64,000 nucleotides of DNA from Pannonibacter anstelovis. Lineage in GTDB: Bacteria > Pseudomonadota > Alphaproteobacteria > Rhizobiales > Stappiaceae. The DNA lies in NCBI RefSeq assembly GCF_036881715.1, contig NZ_JBAKBF010000012.1:1-64000 (forward strand), written 5' to 3'. The notes beneath the pieces are model-generated. The model had not been told where the DNA came from, ran no database searches, and worked only from the letters and a program-made list of their open reading frames with translations. This document shows, piece by piece, positions 8,692-17,010 of this stretch (the stretch's first letter is position 1; each line of letters begins with the position of its first letter). The translations under genes and the position numbers were made by a program.

Positions 8692-10008
8692 TCAGAAGCT
8701 GTCCCTGATCCACTGGCCGACACGGGCCAGGTACCCCGTGCTGCCGCCCCATCCAGACCGCCTGTGTTTCGGCTGAAACTGCTCGATCTGGGAGACCTGC
8801 GGATAAATCAGCAACCCGACCGAGGCGGCGAATGCCGGCCCCTTGGCTGCATCCGGCAGTCCGGCCACCCCGAGCGGCCGTCCGAGCCGGACATTGCGGC
8901 CGATCACCCGGCGCGCAACTTCACTCAATCCCGTCAGCTGGCTCGCCCCGCCCGTGAGGACGATCTGCTTGCCGACGCGTCCGGCAAAGCCGGAAGCTGT
9001 CAGCCGGTCACGGACCAGCTCCAGGATTTCCTCAACCCGCGGACGCACGACCCGGATAAGGGACGAACGCGGGATCTGATGCGGCAGGTCACCTTCCACC
9101 GGCGGGATCGTGAGCATCTCACGGTCATCCACGCTGGTCGGCAGGGCCGAGCCATGAAGGGTCTTCAGACGCTCTGCGTCCGAAAGGCGCATGGCAAAGG
9201 CACGCGCAATGTCTGTCGTCACATGCTGGCCGCCGACAGCGATCGCGTCCAGATGTACCATCTGCCCCTCGACGAAGACGGACAGCGTTGTGGTTCCACC
9301 GCCCATATCGACGCAGGCAACGCCCAGCTCGGCTTCGTCATCCACAATGGTCGACAGGCCGCTGGCATAAGGCGTTGCCACCAGCGTTTCCACATGCAGA
9401 TGGCCACGGTTGATGCAAAGCTCGAGATTGCGGACCGGCGGCACCTCCGTGGTGACGACCTGCATGTCGACGCCCAGTTTCATGCCCAGCATGCCGCGCG
9501 GATCGCGGATGCCACGGTTGCCGTCCAGCGAATAGGAGATCGGCAGCGCATGATTGACTGCGCGCCCTTCCATGACTGTGTGCGAGGAGCCGGCAACCAG
9601 AACACGCTGGATATCAGCTTCGCTCACCGCATCGCCAGCCAGCGGCACGGTGGCGCTGAAGATCTCACTCTGCAGGCGGCCGCAGCTGACATTGGCGATG
9701 ACGGATTCAACCGTCACGCCGGCCATGCGCTCGGCCGCATCCACGGCGAGCCGGATCGCCTGTTCTGCGGCATCCATGTCCACCACCACGCCGGACTTGA
9801 TCCCGCGCGAGCGCTGGTAGCCGTAGCCCAGAACCTCGATGGCATGGGATCTCCCAGCCAGCACAGAACCTTCGCCGCGCGGGGTCAGCTTGGCGATGAG
9901 GCAGCAGATCTTGGTGGAGCCAACGTCCAGCACGGACATGACAACGGCGCGGCGCCCCGGAAGGGGGCGCATGCGCGGCAGGTAGAGGGTGGAACCGGTG
10001 CGGCTCAT
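8692..10008 (-). CDS. ftsA: Cell division protein FtsA
   Basis: Actin-like ATPase that tethers FtsZ to the membrane. The 438-residue product shows the phosphate-1 loop VLDVGSTKICCLIAKL, the phosphate-2 region CVDMGGGTTTLSVF and the adenosine motif IVLTGGASQLTGL. An N-terminal extension of about 20 basic residues precedes the first strand. The C-terminus GYLARVGQWIRDSF is the amphipathic membrane-targeting helix. Its ATG overlaps the ftsQ stop by four bases (ATGA), which points to translational coupling. Confidence 0.97.
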   Translation of the reverse strand: MSRTGSTLYLPRMRPLPGRRAVVMSVLDVGSTKICCLIAKLTPRGEGSVLAGRSHAIEVLGYGYQRSRGIKSGVVVDMDAAEQAIRLAVDAAERMAGVTVESVIANVSCGRLQSEIFSATVPLAGDAVSEADIQRVLVAGSSHTVMEGRAVNHALPISYSLDGNRGIRDPRGMLGMKLGVDMQVVTTEVPPVRNLELCINRGHLHVETLVATPYASGLSTIVDDEAELGVACVDMGGGTTTLSVFVEGQMVHLDAIAVGGQHVTTDIARAFAMRLSDAERLKTLHGSALPTSVDDREMLTIPPVEGDLPHQIPRSSLIRVVRPRVEEILELVRDRLTASGFAGRVGKQIVLTGGASQLTGLSEVARRVIGRNVRLGRPLGVAGLPDAAKGPAFAASVGLLIYPQVSQIEQFQPKHRRSGWGGSTGYLARVGQWIRDSF

Positions 10009-10919
10009 GTGTTGGCACCCCCTCTTGCAACTTTCTTGTTGCCATCTAGCGCATCGCGGCGGCGCTGCGCGGCCTCATCCGTCAACCGCACCACCACCCG
10101 GTCCGGCAGGCGCAGATCGATGGCCGCAATGTCACGGGCCAGAATGGCACTTTCCTTGTCCATCTTCACCAAAGCAGCCAGAGCCTTCGCCGGATCTTCT
10201 TCCGGAAGGCGGATTGTGATGCCGTTCTCGAGCATGAGATCCCACCGGCGCTGGCCGATGAGATAAGCGGCGCGCACACGCGGGCGCAGTTCCGGCTCGT
10301 TCTCGAGGGCCTTGAGGATTTCCCCCGCACGGGTCTGGGCGCCGTAATTCACCACGAGCAGCAGATTGGCATAGCGGCCATCCACGTCATCAGTGATCAC
10401 TTCGCCCTGCTCGGTCACGATTGAGACCGCATTGCCCCGCTGCCAGAGAGCGTAGGGCACCCACTCGTCGATCGTGACCTTTACCGTATTCGGGTAGAGC
10501 TTCATCACCGACGCGGACTTGACCCAAGGGTTCTGCTTCAAGCGCTCGCGCGCAGCATCCGCATCGAACAGCACCAGCGAATCACCTTCCTCCAGCGCGA
10601 GAGCATCCAGGATCTGGTACTCGGCAACTTCACGCTGACCAGACAGCTTCACCGTCTCAACGCCAAACCCGGCAGCACTGATCAGGGACTGCGCCACCAT
10701 GCGCCCGTGACCTCCCAGAATGACACCATACGTGATGGTGACAGCCAGGAAGGCCACAGCAGAAACAGTGCCAGTCCAACGGGGCAAATCGGCGATCCAG
10801 CCGGCCTGACGCCAGACAGGACGGCGCCGCAGCCGCGGAACACCACGCCCGCGCGGCGCCAGCTCCGCTTCAAGCGGATAAGCACTTACCATCTCGGCTT
10901 TGCGCCTCAGCGACAGCAA
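10005..10919 (-). CDS. ftsQ: Cell division protein FtsQ
   Basis: Bitopic divisome protein. The 304-residue product has a basic Arg/Pro-rich cytoplasmic N-terminus (1-45), one membrane helix (about 50-70, TVSAVAFLAVTITYGVILGG), a POTRA domain (KLSGQREVAEYQILDALAL) and the FtsQ beta domain. The best start is an unusual TTG at 10919: it has GGAGG seven bases upstream, whereas the ATG at 10892 has no site. The TTG start lies inside ddl, giving a 13-base overlap and probable coupling. Confidence 0.93.
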   Translation of the reverse strand: MLSLRRKAEMVSAYPLEAELAPRGRGVPRLRRRPVWRQAGWIADLPRWTGTVSAVAFLAVTITYGVILGGHGRMVAQSLISAAGFGVETVKLSGQREVAEYQILDALALEEGDSLVLFDADAARERLKQNPWVKSASVMKLYPNTVKVTIDEWVPYALWQRGNAVSIVTEQGEVITDDVDGRYANLLLVVNYGAQTRAGEILKALENEPELRPRVRAAYLIGQRRWDLMLENGITIRLPEEDPAKALAALVKMDKESAILARDIAAIDLRLPDRVVVRLTDEAAQRRRDALDGNKKVARGGANT

Positions 10920-11833
10920 CTTGCGTCCTCCACCATCCAGGTGACGAGATCCCCGAAATCACGCCCGGCATAGGCGGCAAGCTCGGGAACCAGCGAGGTT
11001 GGGGTCATTCCGGGTTGAGTGTTAACTTCCAGGCAAATCAGCCTTCCCGACCCGTCAGGACGCTCATCGAAGCGGAAATCCGCCCTCGAAACACCCCGGC
11101 AGCCGAGCGCACGATGCGCTGTTAAGGTAAGTTTCTGTACTTCTTGGTAAATAAAGGGTGAAAGTTTTGCAGGAAGGATGTGCACAGAGCCACCTTCCGC
11201 ATATTTCGCTTCAAAATCGTAGAAACCGTGCCCTTTTGGCACAATGTCGATAACCCCGAGCACCTCATCTCCCATCACCGCGCAGGTCAGCTCGCGGCCA
11301 GGAATGTAGGTCTCGCACATCATTGTGTCCGGATATGGCCAATCGTCACGCGTCAGCTCCTGCGGCGGATACGCCTGATCTTCCTTAACGATCAGCACGC
11401 CGAAACTGGAACCTTCGTTAATGGGCTTGATCACATAGGGCGGGCGCATCGGGTGCTCATTACCCACTTCCCGCCGGTTGATGATCAGATGCTCTGTCAC
11501 CGGCACCTCATGCGCTGCCAGCACCGCCTTGGCCTTCACCTTATTCATGGCAAGGGCGGAGGCCATCACGCCGGAATGCGTGTAGGGGATGTTCATGATC
11601 TCAAGCAGACCCTGAATGCAGCCATCCTCGCCGAAGGGGCCATGCAGGGCATTGAAGGCCACATCCGGCTTCAGCTCGGCCAGACGGGCGGCGATGGAAC
11701 GGTCAACATCCACGCGCGACACCTTGAAACCGCGCGCTTCCAGCGCATCGGCGCAGGCGTTACCGGATGAAAGGCTCACCGGCCTCTCATTCGCCCACCC
11801 GCCCATCAGTACCGCGACATGCTTACCCGTCAT
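10907..11833 (-). CDS. ddl: D-alanine--D-alanine ligase
   Basis: ATP-grasp ligase that makes D-Ala-D-Ala for the pentapeptide precursor in the cytoplasm. Motifs include HVAVLMGGWANERPVSL at the N-terminus, ALHGPFGEDG, PYTHSGVMASALAMNK, VIKPINEGSSFGV and CLEVNTQPGMTPTSLVP with the Mg-binding Glu and Asn. The frame can be extended to 11881, but that start has no ribosome site and the family begins at MTGKHVAVLMGG, so I place the start near 11833 (308 residues). It is the first gene of the ddl-ftsQ-ftsA-ftsZ unit. Confidence 0.95.
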   Translation of the reverse strand: MTGKHVAVLMGGWANERPVSLSSGNACADALEARGFKVSRVDVDRSIAARLAELKPDVAFNALHGPFGEDGCIQGLLEIMNIPYTHSGVMASALAMNKVKAKAVLAAHEVPVTEHLIINRREVGNEHPMRPPYVIKPINEGSSFGVLIVKEDQAYPPQELTRDDWPYPDTMMCETYIPGRELTCAVMGDEVLGVIDIVPKGHGFYDFEAKYAEGGSVHILPAKLSPFIYQEVQKLTLTAHRALGCRGVSRADFRFDERPDGSGRLICLEVNTQPGMTPTSLVPELAAYAGRDFGDLVTWMVEDASCCR

Positions 11834-11896
11834 TTCCACCGACTCACTCAGACAAATGTGAGCCCATAAGATGCTGCCCAAATTGGTAAGGAAACG

Positions 11897-11924
11897 TTAA
11901 CCAAGCCGTTAAGGAATGCATTAA
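11897..11924. promoter_or_regulatory. Three TTAA tetramers upstream of ddl-ftsQAZ
   Basis: TTAA occurs at 11897, 11909 and 11921, an exact 12-base period, about 65-90 bases upstream of ddl. CtrA binds TTAA-N7-TTAA and controls ftsQA and ftsZ in Caulobacter, but the spacing here is N8, so this is at best a CtrA-like or unrelated site in the probable ddl promoter region. Confidence 0.3.
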
Positions 11925-12140
11925 CGTCTTGTGGCCTGCACAGTGTGATTCAAAAGCAACATGCACAGGGCTGAGGCTGTGGAAATCCTGGCCGGGGCAT
12001 GAGCTGCGCGCGGGAGGCCGTCAGAAACTGCAATTTTTCTGGCGGCAAATCAGAAAAATACAACCAAAAGCCCCCATATGTCCGGCAGGCGCAGCAACAT
12101 CCGGCTGCAGAAAGCGGGCACGCACCGCCCCCCCTGACAG

Positions 12141-12161
12141 GTCCCGGCACAAGGCCGGGAC
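12141..12161. repeat. REP-like palindrome, copy 1
   Basis: GTCCCGGC - ACAAG - GCCGGGAC: a perfect 8-base stem with a 5-base loop. The same arms recur at 12248. Confidence 0.65.
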
Positions 12162-12247
12162 AGCACGGTGGAAATGCTTTGGCAGTGTTCGGTGGCTCAG
12201 TCAGCCCCGATTGAACTGCCTCCCAAAAGAAACACAATCTCCGCACA

Positions 12248-12268
12248 GTCCCGGCCTTCAGCCGGGAC
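12248..12268. repeat. REP-like palindrome, copy 2
   Basis: GTCCCGGC - CTTCA - GCCGGGAC: arms identical to the copy at 12141 but with a different 5-base loop. Such GC palindromes are scattered between genes in many Hyphomicrobiales genomes (general knowledge, not checked here). It could also end murB transcription. Confidence 0.65.
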
Positions 12269-12357
12269 CCGTCATGGATTCTCTGTTCTTGAGCCAGTCA
12301 TTCACGGTCAAGAGGCGGTTCCCGGAATATGCTTTGGGCTTCGCCTCTATCCGCCCC

Positions 12358-13311
12358 TCAATCCAGGAACGGAGTGATTTCCTCACCCGGGATGAACTGG
12401 CCGAGGCGCTTGATTTCCCATTCGAGCTCGACGCCCGAATGCTCTCGCACACGGCGGCGGACGGTTTCGCCCAGAAGCTCAAGATCGTGGCCGGTCGCTG
12501 TGCCGGTGTTGATCATGAAGTTGCAGTGCATCTCCGACATCTGCGCCCCGCCCACGGTCAGCCCGCGGCATCCGGCAGCGTCGATCACCTTCCAGGCGGA
12601 ATGGCCCGGAGGATTCTTGAAGGTGGAGCCGCCGGTCTTCTCGCGGATCGGCTGTGCCTGCTCGCGGTGAGCCACGACCTCGGCCATCTCGGTACGGATC
12701 TTCGCCTCCTCCTCGACCGGGCCTTCAAAGACCGCACTGGTGAAGATCAAGCCGGGATCAGCTGAACTGTGACGGTAGCTGTAACCCATGTCCGCATTGG
12801 TCAGCACCTGGCGCGCGCCCCGGCGGTCAATGGCGGTGGCTTCCACCAGACGGTTGCATGTCTCGGTCCCATGGGCGCCGGCATTCATGCGCAGCGCGCC
12901 GCCGATGCCGCCGGGAATGCCGGTGTAGAAGGCAAAGCCACCGATACCGGCATCTGCTGCCGCTTCCGCCAGCCGCTTGTCCGGCACGGCAGCACCCGCA
13001 CGGATGCGCCCGCCGTCCAGCACCTCGACAGCGCCGAAGCCGCGTGCGCCAAGACGGATCACCACGCCTTCAATGCCCCCGTCCCGCACCAGCAGGTTGG
13101 AGCCAAGGCCGATGGTCAGAACCGGGATTTCTTCCGGCAACACGGACAGGAACTGCGCCAGATCCTCTTCGTCCGCAGGCTGGAACAGAAGCTGTGCAGG
13201 TCCACCTGCCCGCAGCCAGGTGACGGCGGACAGCGGCTGATTGGCCGTCAGCTTGCCGCGCAGCCCCTCGAACCGTGAGCCGAGGCTTGCCAGAAGATCG
13301 GGGAAACTCAC
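12358..13311 (-). CDS. murB: UDP-N-acetylmuramate dehydrogenase MurB
   Basis: FAD enzyme that reduces UDP-GlcNAc-enolpyruvate to UDP-MurNAc. The FAD-binding part shows TWLRAGGPAQLLFQPADEEDL, GLGSNLLVRDGG and FYTGIPGGIGGALRMNAGAHG; the substrate domain has GYSYRHS and the catalytic GGSTFKNPPG. The longest frame reaches 13392, but the first 27 codons lie within murC in another frame and do not look like MurB. GTG at 13311 overlaps the murC stop as GTGA and is preceded by GGAGAGGGGG, so I choose it (317 residues). It ends the mraZ-murB run. Confidence 0.95.
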   Translation of the reverse strand: MSFPDLLASLGSRFEGLRGKLTANQPLSAVTWLRAGGPAQLLFQPADEEDLAQFLSVLPEEIPVLTIGLGSNLLVRDGGIEGVVIRLGARGFGAVEVLDGGRIRAGAAVPDKRLAEAAADAGIGGFAFYTGIPGGIGGALRMNAGAHGTETCNRLVEATAIDRRGARQVLTNADMGYSYRHSSADPGLIFTSAVFEGPVEEEAKIRTEMAEVVAHREQAQPIREKTGGSTFKNPPGHSAWKVIDAAGCRGLTVGGAQMSEMHCNFMINTGTATGHDLELLGETVRRRVREHSGVELEWEIKRLGQFIPGEEITPFLD

Positions 13312-14726
13312 GCCCCCTCTCCCTTGCCAAGGGCTGCAAGCTGGCCCGGCAGCGCATGCGCCCACTGGGTGATGTTGCCTGCCCCGAGGCAAACCACATA
13401 GTCGCCCGGCTTGGCAAGGTCAGCGATGACACCGGCGAGCGCCTCCGGCCCCTCCAGCGCAATGGCCGAACGGTGGCCGTGGGTCTTGAGGTTGGAGACG
13501 AGGCTGTCCCGGTCAATACCCGCGATGGGCTGCTCGCCTGCGGCATAGACCGGGGCCACGATCACCGTGTCCGCGTCGTTGAAGCAGGTCGAGAAGTCCT
13601 CGAACAGGCTTGCAAGGCGGGAGTAGCGGTGCGGCTGCACCACGGCGATCACCCTGCCCTTCGCCGATTCACGCGCTGCCTTCAGCACGGCGCGGATTTC
13701 CACCGGGTGGTGGCCATAGTCATCGAAGAACTCAGCACCATTCCAGGTTCCCGTGTGGGTGAAGCGGCGCTTGACGCCGCCGAACCCGGCCAGCCCCTTG
13801 CGGATGGCATCGGCTGAGATACCCAGCCGGTTCGCAACCGCAATAGCAGCGGTCGCGTTGGAGATGTTGTGCAGGCCCGGCATGGGCAGCACCAGATCAT
13901 CGATCACTTCACTCTCGCCTGAACGGCGGTTTTGCAGGATGACACGGAAGCGGGACTTGCCACCCGCGATAGAAACATCGGCAAAGCGCACATCCGCCTG
14001 CGGGTTGGCGCCATAGGTGACGATGCGCTTGTCCTCGATCTGACCGACGAGCGTCTGCACTTCCGGGTGGTCGAGGCACATCACGGCAAAGCCATAGAAG
14101 GGCACGTTCTCGACGAAGTGCCGGAAGGCCGCGCGCACCCCGGCAAAGTCGCCATAGTGATCCAGATGCTCCGGATCGATGTTGGTGACGATGGCGATAT
14201 CGGCGGGCAGTTTGACGAAAGTGCCGTCGCTTTCGTCCGCTTCCACCACCATCCATTCGCCATCACCCATGCGGGCGTTGGTGCCATAGGCGTTGATGAT
14301 GCCGCCGTTGATCACGGTCGGGTCCATGCCGCCCGCTTCCAGCAGCGCCGCCACCAGCGAGGTGGTCGTCGTCTTGCCGTGGGTACCACCGATGGCGATC
14401 GCCTGCTTGAAGCGCATCAGCTCGGCCAGCATCTCGGCGCGGCGGACCACCGGGATCAGCTTCTCGCGGGCGGCGATCAATTCCGGATTGTCACGCTTGA
14501 TCGCGGAGGAGACGACCAGAACTTCAGCCCCGCCCAGGTTTTCCGCCTTGTGGCCGATGAAGACCGGAATGCCCTTCTCGCGCAGGCGCAGCACATTGGC
14601 GCTCTCGGACATGTCCGAGCCCTGAACCGTGTAGCCGAGCGTGTGCAGCACTTCGGCAATGCCGCTCATCCCGATGCCCCCGATGCCTACGAAATGCACC
14701 GGGCCCAATTCACGCGGCATCTTCAT
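13308..14726 (-). CDS. murC: UDP-N-acetylmuramate--L-alanine ligase MurC
   Basis: Adds L-Ala to UDP-MurNAc, the first amino acid of the stem peptide. The 472-residue Mur ligase has the N-terminal substrate domain HFVGIGGIGMSGIAEVL, the ATP loop GGTHGKTTT (about 113-121), the central ligase motif NIDPEHLDHYGD and the C-terminal domain with DDYGHHPVEI. Length is normal. It overlaps murG and murB by four bases at either end, consistent with coupled translation. Confidence 0.97.
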   Translation of the reverse strand: MKMPRELGPVHFVGIGGIGMSGIAEVLHTLGYTVQGSDMSESANVLRLREKGIPVFIGHKAENLGGAEVLVVSSAIKRDNPELIAAREKLIPVVRRAEMLAELMRFKQAIAIGGTHGKTTTTSLVAALLEAGGMDPTVINGGIINAYGTNARMGDGEWMVVEADESDGTFVKLPADIAIVTNIDPEHLDHYGDFAGVRAAFRHFVENVPFYGFAVMCLDHPEVQTLVGQIEDKRIVTYGANPQADVRFADVSIAGGKSRFRVILQNRRSGESEVIDDLVLPMPGLHNISNATAAIAVANRLGISADAIRKGLAGFGGVKRRFTHTGTWNGAEFFDDYGHHPVEIRAVLKAARESAKGRVIAVVQPHRYSRLASLFEDFSTCFNDADTVIVAPVYAAGEQPIAGIDRDSLVSNLKTHGHRSAIALEGPEALAGVIADLAKPGDYVVCLGAGNITQWAHALPGQLAALGKGEGA

Positions 14727-15841
14727 GCGCGGTCTCCTTTGTCTATCGTGTTGAAGCCTGCGGTCTCTTCCACCAGATCGGCAAGGCGGGCAACCGCATC
14801 GGGCTTGCCCTGCCCGCGCGCGGCGGCGGCGGCGGCTTGAAGGGTGGATGGCTCATCCATGAGCCGGGTGAGTTCTGCGGCAAGGCGCTGCGGCGTCAGG
14901 TCCTTCTGCGCCACCGGCCAGGCCCCGCCTGCCGCTTCCAGCACGCGGGCATTGTTGCTCTGGTCCTGATCCAGCGCATTGGGCAGCGGCACGAGGATCG
15001 ACGGGCGGCCAATGACGGACAATTCGCTAACGGACGAAGCACCGGAGCGGCAGATAACAAGTTGGGACGCAGCAATCCTCGCCGGCATGTCGCGGAAGAA
15101 TGGCGCAAGCTCGGCAGACAGGCCAAGCGCTTCGAATGCACCCTTCACCCGGTCCAGATCCTCCGGACGGCACTGCTGCACCAGCTTAAGGCGGGCGCGA
15201 TGCTCCGGGGACAGGAGCTTCATCGCCTCCGGCATCACGTCGGAGAAGAAACGTGCACCTTGCGAGCCGCCGAACACCAGCAGGTGAAACACGCCGCCTG
15301 CCTGTGGCACCGCATAGGGCACGCTGGCAGCTTCCACCACCGGCGGGCGCACCGGATTGCCGGTCTCCCGGATCTTCGGGGCCAGCGCTGCATCCGGATT
15401 GACCAGCGTCAGGCTGGTAGCCACACGGGTAACACCCTTGGCCAGCATCCGGTTGGCCCGGCCCATAACGGCATTGGCCTCATGCAGGATCGACGGCACG
15501 CCCGTCAGCCGCGCTGCCATCATCGGCGGAAAAGTCGGATAGCCGCCAAAGCCGACGACAACGGCAGGCCTGATCTGCCGGATGACACGGCGGGCCTGCA
15601 GCGTGCCGCGTGCGAGGCTCAGGACCGTTTTAAGAACGGCAACCGGCGACTTCGAGCGCAGGGTTTCCGAGGCAATGATATGCACCTCCCGCGCCGGAAA
15701 GCTGGTGCCGTAGCGGTCGGCCCGCTCGTCCGTCGCCAAATCCACGGTCCAGCCCCGCCGCACCAGCTCATGCGCCAGCGCCTCGGCAGGGAACAGGTGA
15801 CCACCGGTGCCGCCGGCAGTCAGGAGAATGGTCTTGCTCAT
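14723..15841 (-). CDS. murG: Lipid II synthase MurG
   Basis: Membrane-associated GT28 glycosyltransferase that adds GlcNAc to lipid I on the inner face of the inner membrane. The 372-residue product has the N-terminal loop TAGGTGGHLFPAEALAHEL, the second G-loop GFGGYPTFPPM and the UDP-GlcNAc site LLVFGGSQGARFFSD with CRSGASSVSEL. Length is normal. Its ATG overlaps the ftsW stop and its stop overlaps the murC start. Confidence 0.97.
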   Translation of the reverse strand: MSKTILLTAGGTGGHLFPAEALAHELVRRGWTVDLATDERADRYGTSFPAREVHIIASETLRSKSPVAVLKTVLSLARGTLQARRVIRQIRPAVVVGFGGYPTFPPMMAARLTGVPSILHEANAVMGRANRMLAKGVTRVATSLTLVNPDAALAPKIRETGNPVRPPVVEAASVPYAVPQAGGVFHLLVFGGSQGARFFSDVMPEAMKLLSPEHRARLKLVQQCRPEDLDRVKGAFEALGLSAELAPFFRDMPARIAASQLVICRSGASSVSELSVIGRPSILVPLPNALDQDQSNNARVLEAAGGAWPVAQKDLTPQRLAAELTRLMDEPSTLQAAAAAARGQGKPDAVARLADLVEETAGFNTIDKGDRA

Positions 15842-17010
15842 TGGATACCCGGCTGAATGAGCTGCGACGTCGGCACACGGGCCACCGTCACGCTGTCACT
15901 GTGCAGCGGCCGCGGCTTGCGGCGCGACAGGGCCAGGATGAAACCAGCCGTCAGCGCCGTCGAAAGCAGCGAGGAGCCGCCGTAGGAAATGAAAGGCAGC
16001 GTCATGCCTTTGGCAGGCATGAGGTTCAGGTTCACCATCAGATTTATGGTTGCCTGCAGGCCGAACATGATCGTCAGGCCCGCAGTCGCCAGGCGTGAGA
16101 AGGCATCCTGATCCCGGCCGGCGTTGCGCAGCCCCCGCAAGATGATGAAAGCAAAGATGGAAACGAGCAGCATACACACGATGATGCCGAATTCCTCCGC
16201 CACCACCGCGAAAATGAAATCGGTGTGGCTATCCGGCAGGCCACGCTTGACGATGCCCTCTCCCGGCCCCTTGCCGAACCAGCCGCCCGAGAGAAAGGCC
16301 TCGCGGGCGCGGTCGATCTGGTAGGTGTCGCCGGACTCCGGATCGAGGAACCTGTTTACACGCGTTGTCACGTGCGGCAGCAGGAAATAGGCCGAGGCGA
16401 GACCGGCAACGCCCACTCCGCCCAGTCCGATGATGGCGATCCACGGCAGTCCGTTCATGAAGAACAAACCGCCCCAGACCAGGCCGATCAGCATGGTCTG
16501 GCCGAAGTCGGGCTGCGCCACCAGCAGCGCCGCGCACATGGCGAAAAGCAGGGCGGACAGAACCATGCCCGGCACTTCGCGGCGGCGGCCGCTTTCCGAC
16601 AGCAGGAAGGCGACCAGCACGACAAAGGCAGGCTTGAGGAATTCGGAGGGCTGCACCGAGAAACCGGCAATGTTGATCCAGCGGCGGGCGCCCTTCACTT
16701 CGGCGCCGACGAAGAGCGTCGCAACCAGAAGCGCAAGCGACACGCAAAAGAGCAGCAAGGCCCCCCGGCGCACCATCCGCGGCGACATCAGCGAGACACC
16801 GAACAGCACGACGACCGCCAGCGGCAGGAACATGGCCTGCCGCTTGACGAAGTAATAGCTTTCCACACCGATGCGCTCGGCCACGGGGGGACTGGCCGCA
16901 AAGGACAGCACGACGCCGCCGATCATGAGCAGGACGAACAGCGCGAGAAGGATGTGGTCTACCGTCCACAGCCACTCGGCCAGCACACCACGATCAGCGC
17001 GAGAAACCAT
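15838..17010 (-). CDS. ftsW: Peptidoglycan glycosyltransferase FtsW
   Basis: SEDS-family glycan polymerase of the divisome, partner of FtsI. The 390-residue product has about ten membrane helices and SEDS signatures: VKGARRWINIAGFSVQPSEFLKP, AQPDFGQTML, YQIDRAREAFLSGGWFGKGPGEG, SHTDFIFAVVAEEFG and LPFISYGGSSL. Length is normal. It overlaps murD by one base and murG by four. Confidence 0.97.
   Translation of the reverse strand: MVSRADRGVLAEWLWTVDHILLALFVLLMIGGVVLSFAASPPVAERIGVESYYFVKRQAMFLPLAVVVLFGVSLMSPRMVRRGALLLFCVSLALLVATLFVGAEVKGARRWINIAGFSVQPSEFLKPAFVVLVAFLLSESGRRREVPGMVLSALLFAMCAALLVAQPDFGQTMLIGLVWGGLFFMNGLPWIAIIGLGGVGVAGLASAYFLLPHVTTRVNRFLDPESGDTYQIDRAREAFLSGGWFGKGPGEGIVKRGLPDSHTDFIFAVVAEEFGIIVCMLLVSIFAFIILRGLRNAGRDQDAFSRLATAGLTIMFGLQATINLMVNLNLMPAKGMTLPFISYGGSSLLSTALTAGFILALSRRKPRPLHSDSVTVARVPTSQLIQPGIQ

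Larger units (their letters stand above)
11834..12357. other. 524-base gap between murB and ddl
   Basis: This is the only long break inside the dcw block. It holds the probable ddl-ftsQAZ promoter region near ddl, an A/T-richer stretch around 12030-12075, and two REP-like palindromes at 12141 and 12248. I see no credible gene. Confidence 0.7.

Noticed and set aside
11897..11924. Canonical CtrA sites
   Set aside because: The TTAA units are separated by eight, not seven, bases, so I report them only as an unexplained motif.
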